Below are positions 53,120-62,521 of a DNA stretch of 64,000 nucleotides, piece after piece; the stretch's first letter is position 1, and each line of letters starts with the position of its first letter. Position numbers and translations under genes: made by a program. The stretch comes from Myxococcales bacterium (GTDB taxonomy: Bacteria > Myxococcota_A > UBA9160 > UBA4427), in contig DUCN01000013.1 of NCBI GenBank assembly GCA_012959805.1, positions 33,593-97,592 of the forward strand, written 5' to 3'. The notes below the pieces were generated by a model. It saw only the letters and a list, made by a program, of their open reading frames with translations, ran no database searches and was not told the origin of the DNA.

Positions 53120-54259
53120 ATGAGAGGTCAGGATCTCGAAGTACTCGATCTATCGGGCGAATCGCGGGAGCGAGGGCGAATCCACGGCGAAGCGCTTCGC
53201 GAGAGGATCCATGACGCAGTTGCGACGCGGGAAGGGATCATCGCCGAAGAAACCGGCGTGCCGGTTTCCGACTACCGTCGCGAATTCCTGCGCCACACCA
53301 ATTTCCTGCCGGCGATTGAACGTTGGACACCGGAGTTGTTGAACGAAGTTCACGGAATTTCAGAGGGTGCTGCGCTCGACTTCGATCGTGTCTACGCGTA
53401 TCAGCTGATCGACGAGGAGTGGCTCTACCGTCGCGATCGGGGCATCACTCCGCCTTCTGGCAGTGACTTGCGATGCAGCACGATCGGTATCGATCGGACA
53501 AGAGACCAGCCGACACTGGTTGCCCAAAATCTCGACATCGAACATTGGCGTGACGGATCGCAGGTTGTACTCCGGATTCGCCAGCCGGAGACGGATCGTG
53601 AGATCTATTCATACTCTTTCGCTGGACTGATCATTCTGGCCGGACTGAACTCCAAGGGTGTGGGCGTCTGTGTAAATGCCCTGATGGGCCTTCCGCACGG
53701 ACCGACGGGGCTACCCGTTCCGTTCGCGATTCGTGGTGCGCTCGAACGGAATTCGATGGCGGAGGCGATCAGTTTTCTACACGAGATCGACCACGCCACG
53801 GGACAGAACTACATGATCGGCGATTCTTGGCGAGCGCGATCGGTCGAATGCTCGAGTAAGTCGAAGACCGAATACGAATGGCGCCGGGGATTTGGCCGTG
53901 TCTGCCACACGAACCACCCTCTGGCTCTCGAGGAAGCGGATCGCAGCGAGGGTGGACTTGGTCAGTGGACGGCCGAAGAGCGCAGACGAAGGAACGAAAA
54001 TACGGTCGTGCGCTTGGGCTCCCTCGAATCTCGACTCGAGGACGCTGACGCGTCGATCGATCGGTGCGAAGTCAAAGCGATTCTCTCCAGCCACGATGAT
54101 CCGGACAATCCGGTCTGTCGACACGGCGACGGGCCGACCGCAAGGAGCATGATCGGAGTCACGCTGGGCTCTCTGATCTACGAACTGCCCGAGGCACCTA
54201 CATTCCATGCGGCGCCCGGACCGGCTTGTGAAACCGAGTACCGAACGTTTCGGTTCTGA
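53120..54259 (+). CDS. C45-family Ntn-hydrolase (acyl-CoA:6-aminopenicillanate acyltransferase-like)
   Basis: 379 residues with AAGGAGG before the ATG. The N-terminal-nucleophile Cys is predicted at ~119 in GSDLRCSTIGID; autocleavage before it would give two chains. LVAQNLDIEHW, AGLIILAGLNSKGVGVCVNAL and CHTNHPLA are characteristic of the AAT/C45 family. Members hydrolyse or transfer amide-linked acyl groups (penicillins, N-acyl amines). This suggests an amide-bearing substrate for the regulon. Confidence 0.88.
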   Translation: MRGQDLEVLDLSGESRERGRIHGEALRERIHDAVATREGIIAEETGVPVSDYRREFLRHTNFLPAIERWTPELLNEVHGISEGAALDFDRVYAYQLIDEEWLYRRDRGITPPSGSDLRCSTIGIDRTRDQPTLVAQNLDIEHWRDGSQVVLRIRQPETDREIYSYSFAGLIILAGLNSKGVGVCVNALMGLPHGPTGLPVPFAIRGALERNSMAEAISFLHEIDHATGQNYMIGDSWRARSVECSSKSKTEYEWRRGFGRVCHTNHPLALEEADRSEGGLGQWTAEERRRRNENTVVRLGSLESRLEDADASIDRCEVKAILSSHDDPDNPVCRHGDGPTARSMIGVTLGSLIYELPEAPTFHAAPGPACETEYRTFRF

Positions 54260-54300
54260 TGGCATATGTATCGGGTCGGTAACGAATGGGAGTGAATGAA

Positions 54301-55740
54301 ATGCAAGACCTGTGCGGTGAGTGGACGGGAATTGCCACGCTGTTGACGGATGGCTTCGGCACGCTTCCGAGTCGGAACTACCGATTCATTCTATCGCTGA
54401 CGCACGCGCCTGATGGAGTCATCACGGGGATGGCGCAGTCACCGGATATGGGTGTGGTCCAGATGACGCTCGAAGCGCCCCAGAGAACGGGCGACCAGTT
54501 CTCCTGCGGCATCAGTGCGCTTGGGGCGCGCTATCACGCGCGAATTACGGAGGCTGGTGAGGCGCTCGAGGGGGAACTCGAGTTTGCGAGGGGATCCGTT
54601 TCTCTGCTTCTGCGGCGTGATGATCCGCGCTTTCGCATATACGAAATTCCGCGGCAGGGCGAAAGCGGCGAGAGATGTCTCGACTATGACTATCACCCGC
54701 CGGCTTCCTTCGACGATGGCTGGGAGATCTCGTCGCTCGATGCCGAGGGAATCTCTGAGGCTGCGATCGGCAAGCTGATGAGTTCGATGCTTGCCGAGGC
54801 ATTTCCGAAACAAGCGAGCCTGCTCGTGGTGCGAAACGGGAAGCTCGTTCTCGAGGAGTATTTTCGTGGTCAGCGGCGAGAGCAGACGCATACCTTTCAG
54901 TCGGCTACCAAGAGTATTGCCTCGATGGGAGTTGGTCTCGCTGTCGACCGCGGTCTCATCGATATCGATGCGCCGGCCTACGAATACTTTCCCGAGCGGG
55001 CGAACACACGTTGGGTGCGGGAGAAGTATCCGATTACGGTGAAGCATGTGCTGACCATGTCGGCGGGACTGGATTGGAACGAGACACTCCCTTACGTCGA
55101 TCCTCGCAACGACAATCGCGCGATGAACGCTTCGGGGGATTGGATTGGATACGTGCTCGAGCGTGCGATCGCCAGGCCGCCGGGTGAGGCTTCTTTCTAC
55201 TGCTCTGGTCTTTCGATTCTACTCGGCGGGATCGTGAAGCACGCCACGGGTGTCTTCATCGACGAGTATGTTGCCGAGCATCTCTTCGCTCCACTCGGCA
55301 TAGAGAATTTTGGTTGGGGATCGACGGCGGATGGTGCGCGCCATACAGGAGGTGGCCTGCATATGCGCCCGCGCGACATGGCAAAGCTGGCGCAGTTGAT
55401 TCTGGATGGTGGTCGTTGGCAGGGTCGAGAGCTGCTCTCCGGCCATTGGGTGCGAAAGTCGACCTCGCCCGCCTATGAAATCGCGGCGGCTTCGGAGGCT
55501 CTATCAAGAGACCCCGCATATCAGGCGCTTCACTACGGCTATCAGTGGTGGCTCCCGACCTACAAAGTCGGAGGGAAGCGCGTCGATACGATCGAGGCCC
55601 TCGGCTACGGAGGCCAATGTGCGTGTATCGTTCCGTCGCTCGGGCTGGTGGTCGTGCTGAACTCCGGCGACTACGAGGGTGATCGTACTCGCATCATCCG
55701 CATGATCAGAGACGAGATCCTGCCAGCCGTGATGACTTGA
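54301..55740 (+). CDS. Serine hydrolase of the beta-lactamase fold with an N-terminal beta domain
   Basis: About 480 residues; ATG 54301 is chosen over ATG 54286 because GGGAG lies nine bases upstream. Residues 1-~130 form a lipocalin-like beta-rich extension (CGEWTG, repeated strands). The catalytic Ser-x-x-Lys is SATK (201-204), followed by MSAGLDWNE and Tyr in SFYCSGLSILLGG. GYGGQCACIVPSLGLVV closes the fold. It is probably an esterase, amidase or peptidase. It lies 41 bases downstream of the C45 hydrolase, in one operon. Confidence 0.86.
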   Translation: MQDLCGEWTGIATLLTDGFGTLPSRNYRFILSLTHAPDGVITGMAQSPDMGVVQMTLEAPQRTGDQFSCGISALGARYHARITEAGEALEGELEFARGSVSLLLRRDDPRFRIYEIPRQGESGERCLDYDYHPPASFDDGWEISSLDAEGISEAAIGKLMSSMLAEAFPKQASLLVVRNGKLVLEEYFRGQRREQTHTFQSATKSIASMGVGLAVDRGLIDIDAPAYEYFPERANTRWVREKYPITVKHVLTMSAGLDWNETLPYVDPRNDNRAMNASGDWIGYVLERAIARPPGEASFYCSGLSILLGGIVKHATGVFIDEYVAEHLFAPLGIENFGWGSTADGARHTGGGLHMRPRDMAKLAQLILDGGRWQGRELLSGHWVRKSTSPAYEIAAASEALSRDPAYQALHYGYQWWLPTYKVGGKRVDTIEALGYGGQCACIVPSLGLVVVLNSGDYEGDRTRIIRMIRDEILPAVMT

Positions 55741-55770
55741 ACCAAACCGTCAGCGGCGGCGCTGGATTGT

Positions 55771-56409
55771 CTATTTCGCGGCCGCTGATTCGAAGGTATG
55801 TGTCACCATCTCGGCGAGTAACGCAATCTGCTCCTCGTAATAGCTTTCCGGTTGGGGAAAGAAATCTGTCGAAATCGCCATGCCGCGCAGTGCTGATCGA
55901 GTCAGGTGGCGTGTCGCCTCGATCCGCTCAGGGGGCACGCCGTCGTCGGCAAAGTATCCCGCCCACCAATCTCGAAGCACATCCTCGATTTGGTGGGTAT
56001 AGGGGTCGACCGCGTCGCGGAGTTCGACGTCACTGCGTTCCGCACTCAAGATCTCAACGACCACGTGATAACCGGCACTTCGGTAGACATCCCAGACCTG
56101 TTGCAGCGTCGTTTTCACACGCTGGCGGAGAGTTCCCTTCTGTTCCGCTGCGACTTTCAGATGGTCGAGAATCTCTTCCGAGACGCTTGTGACGACGGCC
56201 AGAAGCAGGTCGGGTTTCGTCGAAAAATGATGTTGCAGGGCACCGCGGGTCATGCCGGCACGTTCGGCGATCTCGCTTGTGCGGGTGGAAGCGTATCCAT
56301 GCTCGCGGAGGCAATCGATCGCGGCCTGAATGAGCTTTGCGCGTGTGGTCGCGCTGCGTATTTCCTGGGTCTGCCGCTTCTTTGGGGGCTTCGATCCGCT
56401 TCGCTTCAA
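55771..56409 (-). CDS. TetR/AcrR-family transcriptional regulator
   Basis: About 212 residues from TTG 56409 (an in-frame stop lies just upstream; GAGGA precedes at about nine bases). The N-terminal helix-turn-helix is AAIDCLREHGYASTRTSEI, AERAGMTRGALQHHFSTK and PDLLLAVVTS. The C-terminal domain has the usual helical ligand-binding composition. It is the only transcription factor in the 27-64 kb region and is divergent from the serine hydrolase with operator 7. TetR proteins bind short palindromes like the one repeated here, so it is the best candidate for the shared operators. Confidence 0.92.
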   Translation of the reverse strand: MKRSGSKPPKKRQTQEIRSATTRAKLIQAAIDCLREHGYASTRTSEIAERAGMTRGALQHHFSTKPDLLLAVVTSVSEEILDHLKVAAEQKGTLRQRVKTTLQQVWDVYRSAGYHVVVEILSAERSDVELRDAVDPYTHQIEDVLRDWWAGYFADDGVPPERIEATRHLTRSALRGMAISTDFFPQPESYYEEQIALLAEMVTHTFESAAAK

Positions 56410-56673
56410 ACTTCGCCATCCTCATTCGTGGGGTCTCGCGCTTTGGTGTGCTCGTGCTGTGCGGCGTGATCCTACATTCTTCGACGCTTGTTTGCATTCA
56501 GTTCGAGGTGGCTGAATAGAGTGGGCGGCGAGCAACCAGGGACCGGCTCTAGCCCTGCTAGATGTGCTGAGGGTGGCCTCCTCTCGACCAGATCCGGGCG
56601 AGTCCGGAGACGGGGCCCATTCTTTTCGAGCCATCTTCCTTCGGGTCGCTATGGCCGGCGAGTGACCATGGCG
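56410..56673. other. Intergenic region upstream of the TetR gene
   Basis: No gene is visible. A poor operator-like match (CTACATTC, spacer TTCGAC, GCTTGTTT) lies at 56472-56493, about 63-84 bases upstream of the TetR start. If real it would allow autoregulation. Confidence 0.35.
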
Positions 56674-56695
56674 ATACATTCACGAATGAATTTAA
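56674..56695. promoter_or_regulatory. Predicted regulon operator, site 7
   Basis: ATACATTC, spacer ACGAAT, GAATTTAA; 20 of 22 consensus matches. It lies about 80 bases upstream of the serine hydrolase-transporter-dehydratase-S41 operon. Confidence 0.72.
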
Positions 56696-56774
56696 TTGAT
56701 TCGCATCCAATTCGGCTAGCGATTCTATCCTGTGGACCCGGAGTGCCCCCTGCGATTCCCACGAGGAGTGCACG

Positions 56775-58511
56775 GTGAGAACAGAGTCCCCAGAACCGGA
56801 ACCCGGAGCCGGGCCGCCAAATGAGGGCTATCTGCGTAGCCGCGGGGGCGTGCGGTCGAATTATTCCGAGGCCATCGATGCGCTCTTTAAAGAGCGGGAC
56901 GCGCCCGGACGCGCCGGCGGTGTACTTGCCGTGATCAAGGACGGTGAGGTGGTTCATCAGCGTGGCTACGGAGTTGCGAATCTCGAATACGATGTGCCCT
57001 TCGGTGCCCAGACGGTCATGCGGCTCGGGTCGACGACGAAACATCTCTGTGCGACCTGCATTTTGATTCTCGAGAACCGCGGCAAGCTTTCGCTCGCTGA
57101 TGACGTCCGGAAATTTATCCCGGAACTTCCGGACTATGGCGCCGTGGTCGATATTCGTCACTTGCTGAATATGACGAGTGGCTTTCCTGATGGTCTGAAT
57201 CTTCCGCTGTTAGTCGGCGTTCCCGCGCCGCCGCGATTGCTTCGGTCTCAAATTCTGGATCTCCAGATTCGACAGACTCGGCTCATGTATGCGCCGGGCG
57301 CTCACTGCTCATACTCGAATACGAATTTCAATGTGCTTTCGTTGGTCATCGAGAGGCTCGCGGGCGTAACGCTAGCCGAGTTCATGAAGGCCGAGCTCTT
57401 TACCCCGCTGGGGATGAATTCGACAAAACTGGTACCTTTCGATCACGAGCCGATCGCCCGGCATGCGACCGGTTATCTGAAAGAAGGGACGGGGGAAACC
57501 CAGATCGGTCATATGCCGACGGAACTTTGTGGCGATGGAGGTGTCGACACGACTGTCGAGGACATGTTGCGGTGGTTCGAAAATTTTCGGAACGATCGAC
57601 ACTTCGGGCCGAACTATCGTGATCGAATGGAGACCGTCGGCGTACTTCTCGATGGAACTTCCACTCAATATGCCCTCGGGCTCACGGTCGGTCATCACCG
57701 CGGGCTTCGCCGGGTGGGTCATGCAGGCGGCATGCCTGGATTTCTTTGCGACTTCGTCCATTATCCGGATGTGGATCTCGGCGTCGTGCTGCTCTGGAAT
57801 TGGATGGACACGACGGTTCTCGAGAGCGCGAATTCGATATGCGACATCGTCTGCGCGGTGGAAATTCGGGCGGCGGGCGGCGAGCCGGGTGCGAGGCTTC
57901 GTGTCGATGATTCTGATCCAGTTCTTGCGCCCGTGACCGGGTCTTACGCCTGTCCTGAGACGGGCTATCTGATTCATTTCGATCATGGCCAGTCGGGAGT
58001 GCTCTGCTCCATTCAGGGGGACGAGACGTATCTGATCAGGGCACCTGAGGGTCGCTACGTGTCGGCCAAGCTGGCACAGGGTTTCGAGATGCGAGTCCTC
58101 TCTGGCGACGCAGAGAATTTACGACCGAAACTAGAAATTCGATTTGGTGCGCTCGATCCGATGTCATTCGAGCCAATTGCCGATGAGCCGGTGGAACTGA
58201 AAGATCTCTCCGCTTATCAGGGTCGATACCGAAGCGAAGTGTTTGGTGAGACCTGCACCATCAACTCTGTCGAAGGCAGGCTCCAAATCGAACTGGAGAG
58301 TCGACTTCGCGAATTGTTGTGGAAAGAACTCTTGCCGATTCGAGAGAATTTCTTCGCGGCCCTGATTCCGGGTACGACCAATTTCACGAATGTTTCCATT
58401 CGCTTTCTGCGAAACAAAGCGGACCATGTGACGGGGTTCGAGTACCGACTCAGTCGAATCAGTGGAATTCGCTTCGAACGAATCTCGGAAGACTCTCCTT
58501 GGATAAGATGA
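56775..58511 (+). CDS. Serine hydrolase/D-aminopeptidase-like protein of the beta-lactamase fold with C-terminal extension
   Basis: 578 residues from GTG 56775. It has all three class C motifs: Ser-x-x-Lys STTK (86-89), Tyr-Ser-Asn in HCSYSNTNFNVLS, and His-x-Gly in RVGHAGGMPGF. A ~200-residue beta-rich C-terminal region follows (VTGSYACPETGYLIHFDHG and AYQGRYRSEVFGETCTI), as in D-aminopeptidase DAP and related D-amino-acid amidases. It is the first gene of a four-gene operon under operator 7. Confidence 0.88.
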   Translation: MRTESPEPEPGAGPPNEGYLRSRGGVRSNYSEAIDALFKERDAPGRAGGVLAVIKDGEVVHQRGYGVANLEYDVPFGAQTVMRLGSTTKHLCATCILILENRGKLSLADDVRKFIPELPDYGAVVDIRHLLNMTSGFPDGLNLPLLVGVPAPPRLLRSQILDLQIRQTRLMYAPGAHCSYSNTNFNVLSLVIERLAGVTLAEFMKAELFTPLGMNSTKLVPFDHEPIARHATGYLKEGTGETQIGHMPTELCGDGGVDTTVEDMLRWFENFRNDRHFGPNYRDRMETVGVLLDGTSTQYALGLTVGHHRGLRRVGHAGGMPGFLCDFVHYPDVDLGVVLLWNWMDTTVLESANSICDIVCAVEIRAAGGEPGARLRVDDSDPVLAPVTGSYACPETGYLIHFDHGQSGVLCSIQGDETYLIRAPEGRYVSAKLAQGFEMRVLSGDAENLRPKLEIRFGALDPMSFEPIADEPVELKDLSAYQGRYRSEVFGETCTINSVEGRLQIELESRLRELLWKELLPIRENFFAALIPGTTNFTNVSIRFLRNKADHVTGFEYRLSRISGIRFERISEDSPWIR

Positions 58512-59926
58512 ACAAGACGGGCGGTGAGGGCGCCCCGGATTCAAGCTCTCAATCGCGGCAGTCGACGCTCTCGATATCCGTGCTCATGGCCTTCGCGCTG
58601 CCTTCGTTCGTCGGTTCGTTGATGCAAGGTCCGACCGGCGGAATCCTCACAGGGATCTACGCGAAGCATTTCGGCTTGAGCCTGAGCTTGATTGCCACCG
58701 TGATGCTCGTCTGTCGACTCTTCGACGCGTTTACCGATCCCCTCATCGGATATCTATCTGATCGCACCAGGAGCCGGTTCGGGCGGCGTAAGCCCTGGAT
58801 TGTCGCGGGAACCGCGCTGACCATCCCGGCGGTTTACCTCCTGTATGCGCCGCCGGAGGGTATCGGCGGAACCTACTTTCTGGTCTTCTACTCGCTTGCC
58901 TTCTTGGCCTGGACCATGACCGAGATACCCACGACGGCCTGGTTCACGGAGTTGACTGGGGACTACACGGATCGGGCAAGGATCGTCACGTATCGAACCG
59001 TCGTTGCCCTGATCGGCGCATTGGCGTTTCTGGCCGTTCCGCAGCTACCTATCTTTGAAACGACCGAGATGACGCCGGAAGTGCTGCGCTTCGTCGCGAT
59101 CTGCGTCGCGTTCTTGCTTCCGGTCGCCGTGGCAATCGCAGTTTTCAAGGTGCCGAACGGGGCCGTCGTCGGGTCGGCCGAGCCGACTAGCATGCGCGAC
59201 CTCTGGGCATCACTCAAAGTGAACAGACCCTTCCAGATCTTCTGCCTCGTCTTTGCGGTTGGCGGGATGGCTGGAGGCATGAATGGTGCTCTGTTCTTCC
59301 TCTACATGGATACTCACCTGCTGCTGGGAGACAAGATCTCCCTACTTCTGTTGCCCGGAGTGCTTCTGACTCTGCTGGCCATGCCACTCTGGCTGGCAAT
59401 CATCAAGAAATATGGGAAGCAGCGGGCCTGGGCTACGGGCGCGGCGATTTCGGCGGTGATCGGTCCATTGATTGTGTTGCTCGACCCGGGGCCGGACGCC
59501 CTGATTCCCGTTCTGATCCTGTCGAGTTTCGCCACACTCGCCGGGGGGGCAGTGGCCGTGGCGCCCGCCGCCATGCTGGCGGACGTCATCGACTACGACA
59601 TCTTGAAGAGCGGTTCGAGTCGCGCCGGCAGTTTCTTTGCGGTCTTTACGTTGTTGGCGAAGGCGAACGTCGCGTTGGGGGGCGCGCTGGCCTTTATCAT
59701 CATCGATCTCTTTGGGTACGATGCGACGTCGAAGGTGCACTCGTCGACGGAGGTCTTCGGGATGAACTTGGCTTATGTGTTCATTCCTACGCTTCTGTTT
59801 CTCCCTGCTATCTGGTTGATCTGGCATTTTCCGATCGATGAGCGTCGGCAATCGATCATTCGCAGGCGTATCGAATCGCTTGCCGAGCGCGCCGCACGCC
59901 GCGAGGCTGATTCGGAAACGCCTTAG
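58508..59926 (+). CDS. MFS transporter of the glycoside-pentoside-hexuronide (GPH)/cation symporter type
   Basis: About 472 residues with twelve hydrophobic segments. DPLIGYLSDRTRSRFGRRKPWI is the diagnostic GPH loop-2 motif, and MLADVIDYDILKSGSSRAGSFFA is the second-half GPH signature. Substrates in the family are sugars and glycosides, but many homologues sit in peptide or aromatic catabolic clusters. ATG 58508 overlaps the upstream stop by ATGA, so it is coupled to the hydrolase. Confidence 0.9.
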   Translation: MNKTGGEGAPDSSSQSRQSTLSISVLMAFALPSFVGSLMQGPTGGILTGIYAKHFGLSLSLIATVMLVCRLFDAFTDPLIGYLSDRTRSRFGRRKPWIVAGTALTIPAVYLLYAPPEGIGGTYFLVFYSLAFLAWTMTEIPTTAWFTELTGDYTDRARIVTYRTVVALIGALAFLAVPQLPIFETTEMTPEVLRFVAICVAFLLPVAVAIAVFKVPNGAVVGSAEPTSMRDLWASLKVNRPFQIFCLVFAVGGMAGGMNGALFFLYMDTHLLLGDKISLLLLPGVLLTLLAMPLWLAIIKKYGKQRAWATGAAISAVIGPLIVLLDPGPDALIPVLILSSFATLAGGAVAVAPAAMLADVIDYDILKSGSSRAGSFFAVFTLLAKANVALGGALAFIIIDLFGYDATSKVHSSTEVFGMNLAYVFIPTLLFLPAIWLIWHFPIDERRQSIIRRRIESLAERAARREADSETP

Positions 59927-60042
59927 ACATTTGAGTCGTGTTGATCGACGCGCTGGGGGTGGAGGGGTTGGTTGAGTGCATCGATCGCGTTTTGCTAGTC
60001 ATCTAATTCGGATTCGCAGATTCGAAACGAAAGGAGTAGCTC

Positions 60043-61068
60043 TTGGTGAACGTGGATCCGGAGTCTTGCGATGTTTCTTCTCCGACGATTCGTGAGATTG
60101 AGGAGACTCGGATTATGTTAGGTGATCGAGTGATCGAGACGCCGGTTCACCGTTGGCGTGGTGCCGAGATCAGCGAAGCAGTTGGCGTAGACACCAAGAT
60201 CTTCCTCAAACTTGAGCTCTTTCAGGTTACGGGAACTTTCAAGCCCCGTGGAGCGCTCTCCAATATGTTGAGAATGTCTCAAGAGGCGCTGCGCCATGGT
60301 GTTGTCGCCGTGAGTGCTGGCAACCATGCCATCGCTGTCGCCTATGCGGCGAGCGTGCTCGGTGTTTCGGCGAAGGTCGTGATGATGAGTAGTGCGAACC
60401 CTTATCGAGTCGCGCAGTGTCGACGTTACAGCGCCGAGATCGTTCTCGTGGATGACATTCATCAAGCCTTTGACGAGGCACGCCGAATCGAGGTGGAAGA
60501 GAGCCGCACGATGGTTCATCCCTTCGAAGGGCGCAACACGGCATTGGGAACGGCCACGGTCGGACTCGAACTATGCCGCCAGGTCGATAACCTCGATGCG
60601 GTGATCGTGCCGATCGGGGGCGGCGGGCTCTGCGCGGGCGTCGCCACGGCGGTCAAAAAGTTGCAACCCGGGTGCCTCGTCTACGGAGTAGAGCCCGTCG
60701 GGGCCGATTCGATGTTCCGTAGCTTTGTCTCTGGAAAGCCGGAGGCGATCGAACGAGTGGCGACGATCGCCGATAGTCTGGGTGCTCCATTTGCGGCGCG
60801 CTATAGTTTTGAACTCTGCAGGCGCTACGTGGATGATCTCGTGCGAGTGGATGATGATGCGATGCGCGACGCCATGATGCTGTTGTTTCGAGATATGAAG
60901 CTCGCCGCCGAGCCGGCGGGTGCGGCCGCGACGGCGGCATTATGTGGTCCTCTGCGAGAGCGCCTTCGTGGTCAGCGAGTCGGCGTTCTGGTCTGCGGAA
61001 GCAATATCGATCCGGCGAGTTTTGCGACTCATTTGCAAGCGGCACCCAGCGCTCGAGTCGCCGGATGA
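60043..61068 (+). CDS. PLP-dependent threonine/serine dehydratase, single-domain
   Basis: About 341 residues from TTG 60043 or GTG 60046, after AAAGGAG. The PLP Lys is in FQVTGTFKPRGALSNML, with SAGNHAIAVAYAA and PIGGGGLCAGVATAV, and the SerX(D/N)Pro-type CGSNIDPASF at the C-terminus. It lacks the ACT domains of the ilvA product at 4.5 kb, so it is a catabolic, unregulated type. It would deaminate threonine, serine or a 3-hydroxyaspartate-like amino acid. Confidence 0.9.
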   Translation: MVNVDPESCDVSSPTIREIEETRIMLGDRVIETPVHRWRGAEISEAVGVDTKIFLKLELFQVTGTFKPRGALSNMLRMSQEALRHGVVAVSAGNHAIAVAYAASVLGVSAKVVMMSSANPYRVAQCRRYSAEIVLVDDIHQAFDEARRIEVEESRTMVHPFEGRNTALGTATVGLELCRQVDNLDAVIVPIGGGGLCAGVATAVKKLQPGCLVYGVEPVGADSMFRSFVSGKPEAIERVATIADSLGAPFAARYSFELCRRYVDDLVRVDDDAMRDAMMLLFRDMKLAAEPAGAAATAALCGPLRERLRGQRVGVLVCGSNIDPASFATHLQAAPSARVAG

Positions 61069-62453
61069 GTTCTGGAGACAATAGTCGTGCGATGATGGGT
61101 GATCTCTCCTCCATCGAAGGAGTGTGGCAGTCGCGTGGCTATGGCTGGGTCTTCGATATCCAACCTGACGGCTATCGGCGCTGGAACGTGACCGAGCGAA
61201 CGGCGGACGTCGCCGACCACGGGGTAGCCTCTGATTTTTTGATCGGCTTCGATCGCATTGATCGCTCGTCTCCGGATGAACTCAGCTTCTGCGTCTACGA
61301 AGAGATCACTCGCTATCACTTCACTCGTCTATCCGGTCTTCCGACGATCTGCCTCGGTGGCGGGACTCCGGCGACGCAAGATCCCGAGGAGAATTTCCGA
61401 GCGTTCTGGCAACAATTTGCAGACCACTATGCTTTCTTCTCGCAGAAGGGTGTGAATTGGCAAGAGATTCACGACGCTCAGGTCGACCGAATCGGGCCGG
61501 GGATGAGCGCAGATCGGCTGCTCGATGTTTTTGCCGAGATGATCACACCGCTCGAGGATGCACACGTCGCTGTGGTCGCGGAAGAGCGCGTACTGAAAGT
61601 CAGCAAGAGCGCGACGCTGCGTGCTTTCCTTGAGCGAGAAATTCGCATAGATCCCTACTGGGAAAATCGAAACGAATGCAATCGGCGCATTTGTGCACTT
61701 TACGATAGAGAGTTTCTCGGCGGGGCCGGGACGAAAGCCTGTAACGACCATTTGCTCTGGGGAGAGATCCAACCTGGAATTGGTTACCTGGCGGTATTAG
61801 GGGAGTTCGGATTCTCCGATAGTGACTTCACGCGCCGAAGCAACGACCTGCCGAGAGGGCGTCGAGAGAGCGCTGAATTCCTTCACGCCGAACTCGCTGC
61901 TCTCGAGCCGGCGCTCGATCGCGCGATCGGAGACTTATCCGATTGTCGCGCGATTCTGGTCGATGCCCGGATCAACAACGGCGGTTTCGATGTCGCGGCA
62001 CTCGCTGTCGCGGGTCGATTCGCAGACAAACGCCGGCTGGCCTTTTCGAAGGCCGCCTGGAATGGTTGGTCCTTCGAGCCCAGACAAGAAATCGACGTGG
62101 CCCCGGCCGGTCCGCGGCAATTCACGAAGCCGACGATGCTGCTGACCAGCGCGCTCACGCCAAGCGCCGGGGAGATTCTCGTCTTGGGCATGATGGCCCT
62201 GCCCCATGTCACACGCGTGGGGGAGAGTACGCTGGGCATTTTGTCGGACAACCTCTACAAGACGCTTCCGAATGGCTGGGAACTCAGCATTTCTAATGAA
62301 CTCTATCTGGCGCCCGACGGGTCGTTCTACGAGGGCTGTGGGATTCCCCCCGACGTCGAGGTTCCGGTCTTTGGCGAGCCGGATCTGGCGAAGGGATTGC
62401 GTTCTTCGCTTGATCGGGCGGTCAAAATTGCAGAAGCGGCGTCGAGCGCGTAA
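61065..62453 (+). CDS. S41-family (tail-specific/C-terminal processing) peptidase
   Basis: About 462 residues, starting in an ATGA overlap with the dehydratase. The S41 catalytic region is visible: ILVDARINNGGFDVAALAVAG (substrate-binding strand) and TSALTPSAGEILVLGMMAL with the Ser nucleophile in PSAGE, then TRVGESTLGILSD where Lys-type residues are usual; a clear Lys base is not obvious. The N-terminal half has a RWNVTERTADV beta-type domain. No signal peptide is seen, so it is likely cytoplasmic, unlike Ctp proteases. Confidence 0.85.
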   Translation: MSSGDNSRAMMGDLSSIEGVWQSRGYGWVFDIQPDGYRRWNVTERTADVADHGVASDFLIGFDRIDRSSPDELSFCVYEEITRYHFTRLSGLPTICLGGGTPATQDPEENFRAFWQQFADHYAFFSQKGVNWQEIHDAQVDRIGPGMSADRLLDVFAEMITPLEDAHVAVVAEERVLKVSKSATLRAFLEREIRIDPYWENRNECNRRICALYDREFLGGAGTKACNDHLLWGEIQPGIGYLAVLGEFGFSDSDFTRRSNDLPRGRRESAEFLHAELAALEPALDRAIGDLSDCRAILVDARINNGGFDVAALAVAGRFADKRRLAFSKAAWNGWSFEPRQEIDVAPAGPRQFTKPTMLLTSALTPSAGEILVLGMMALPHVTRVGESTLGILSDNLYKTLPNGWELSISNELYLAPDGSFYEGCGIPPDVEVPVFGEPDLAKGLRSSLDRAVKIAEAASSA

Positions 62454-62521
62454 CGAATTTGCAGCCAGCGAGAACCCTCTGGTTTTGGCCGCTTGACCCA
62501 AAACACCAAATTGAGCAAAAT

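Noticed and set aside
60942..61064. Longer start for the S41 peptidase inside the dehydratase gene
   Set aside because: Arginine/serine-rich shadow translation; the ATGA overlap at 61065 is the natural start.
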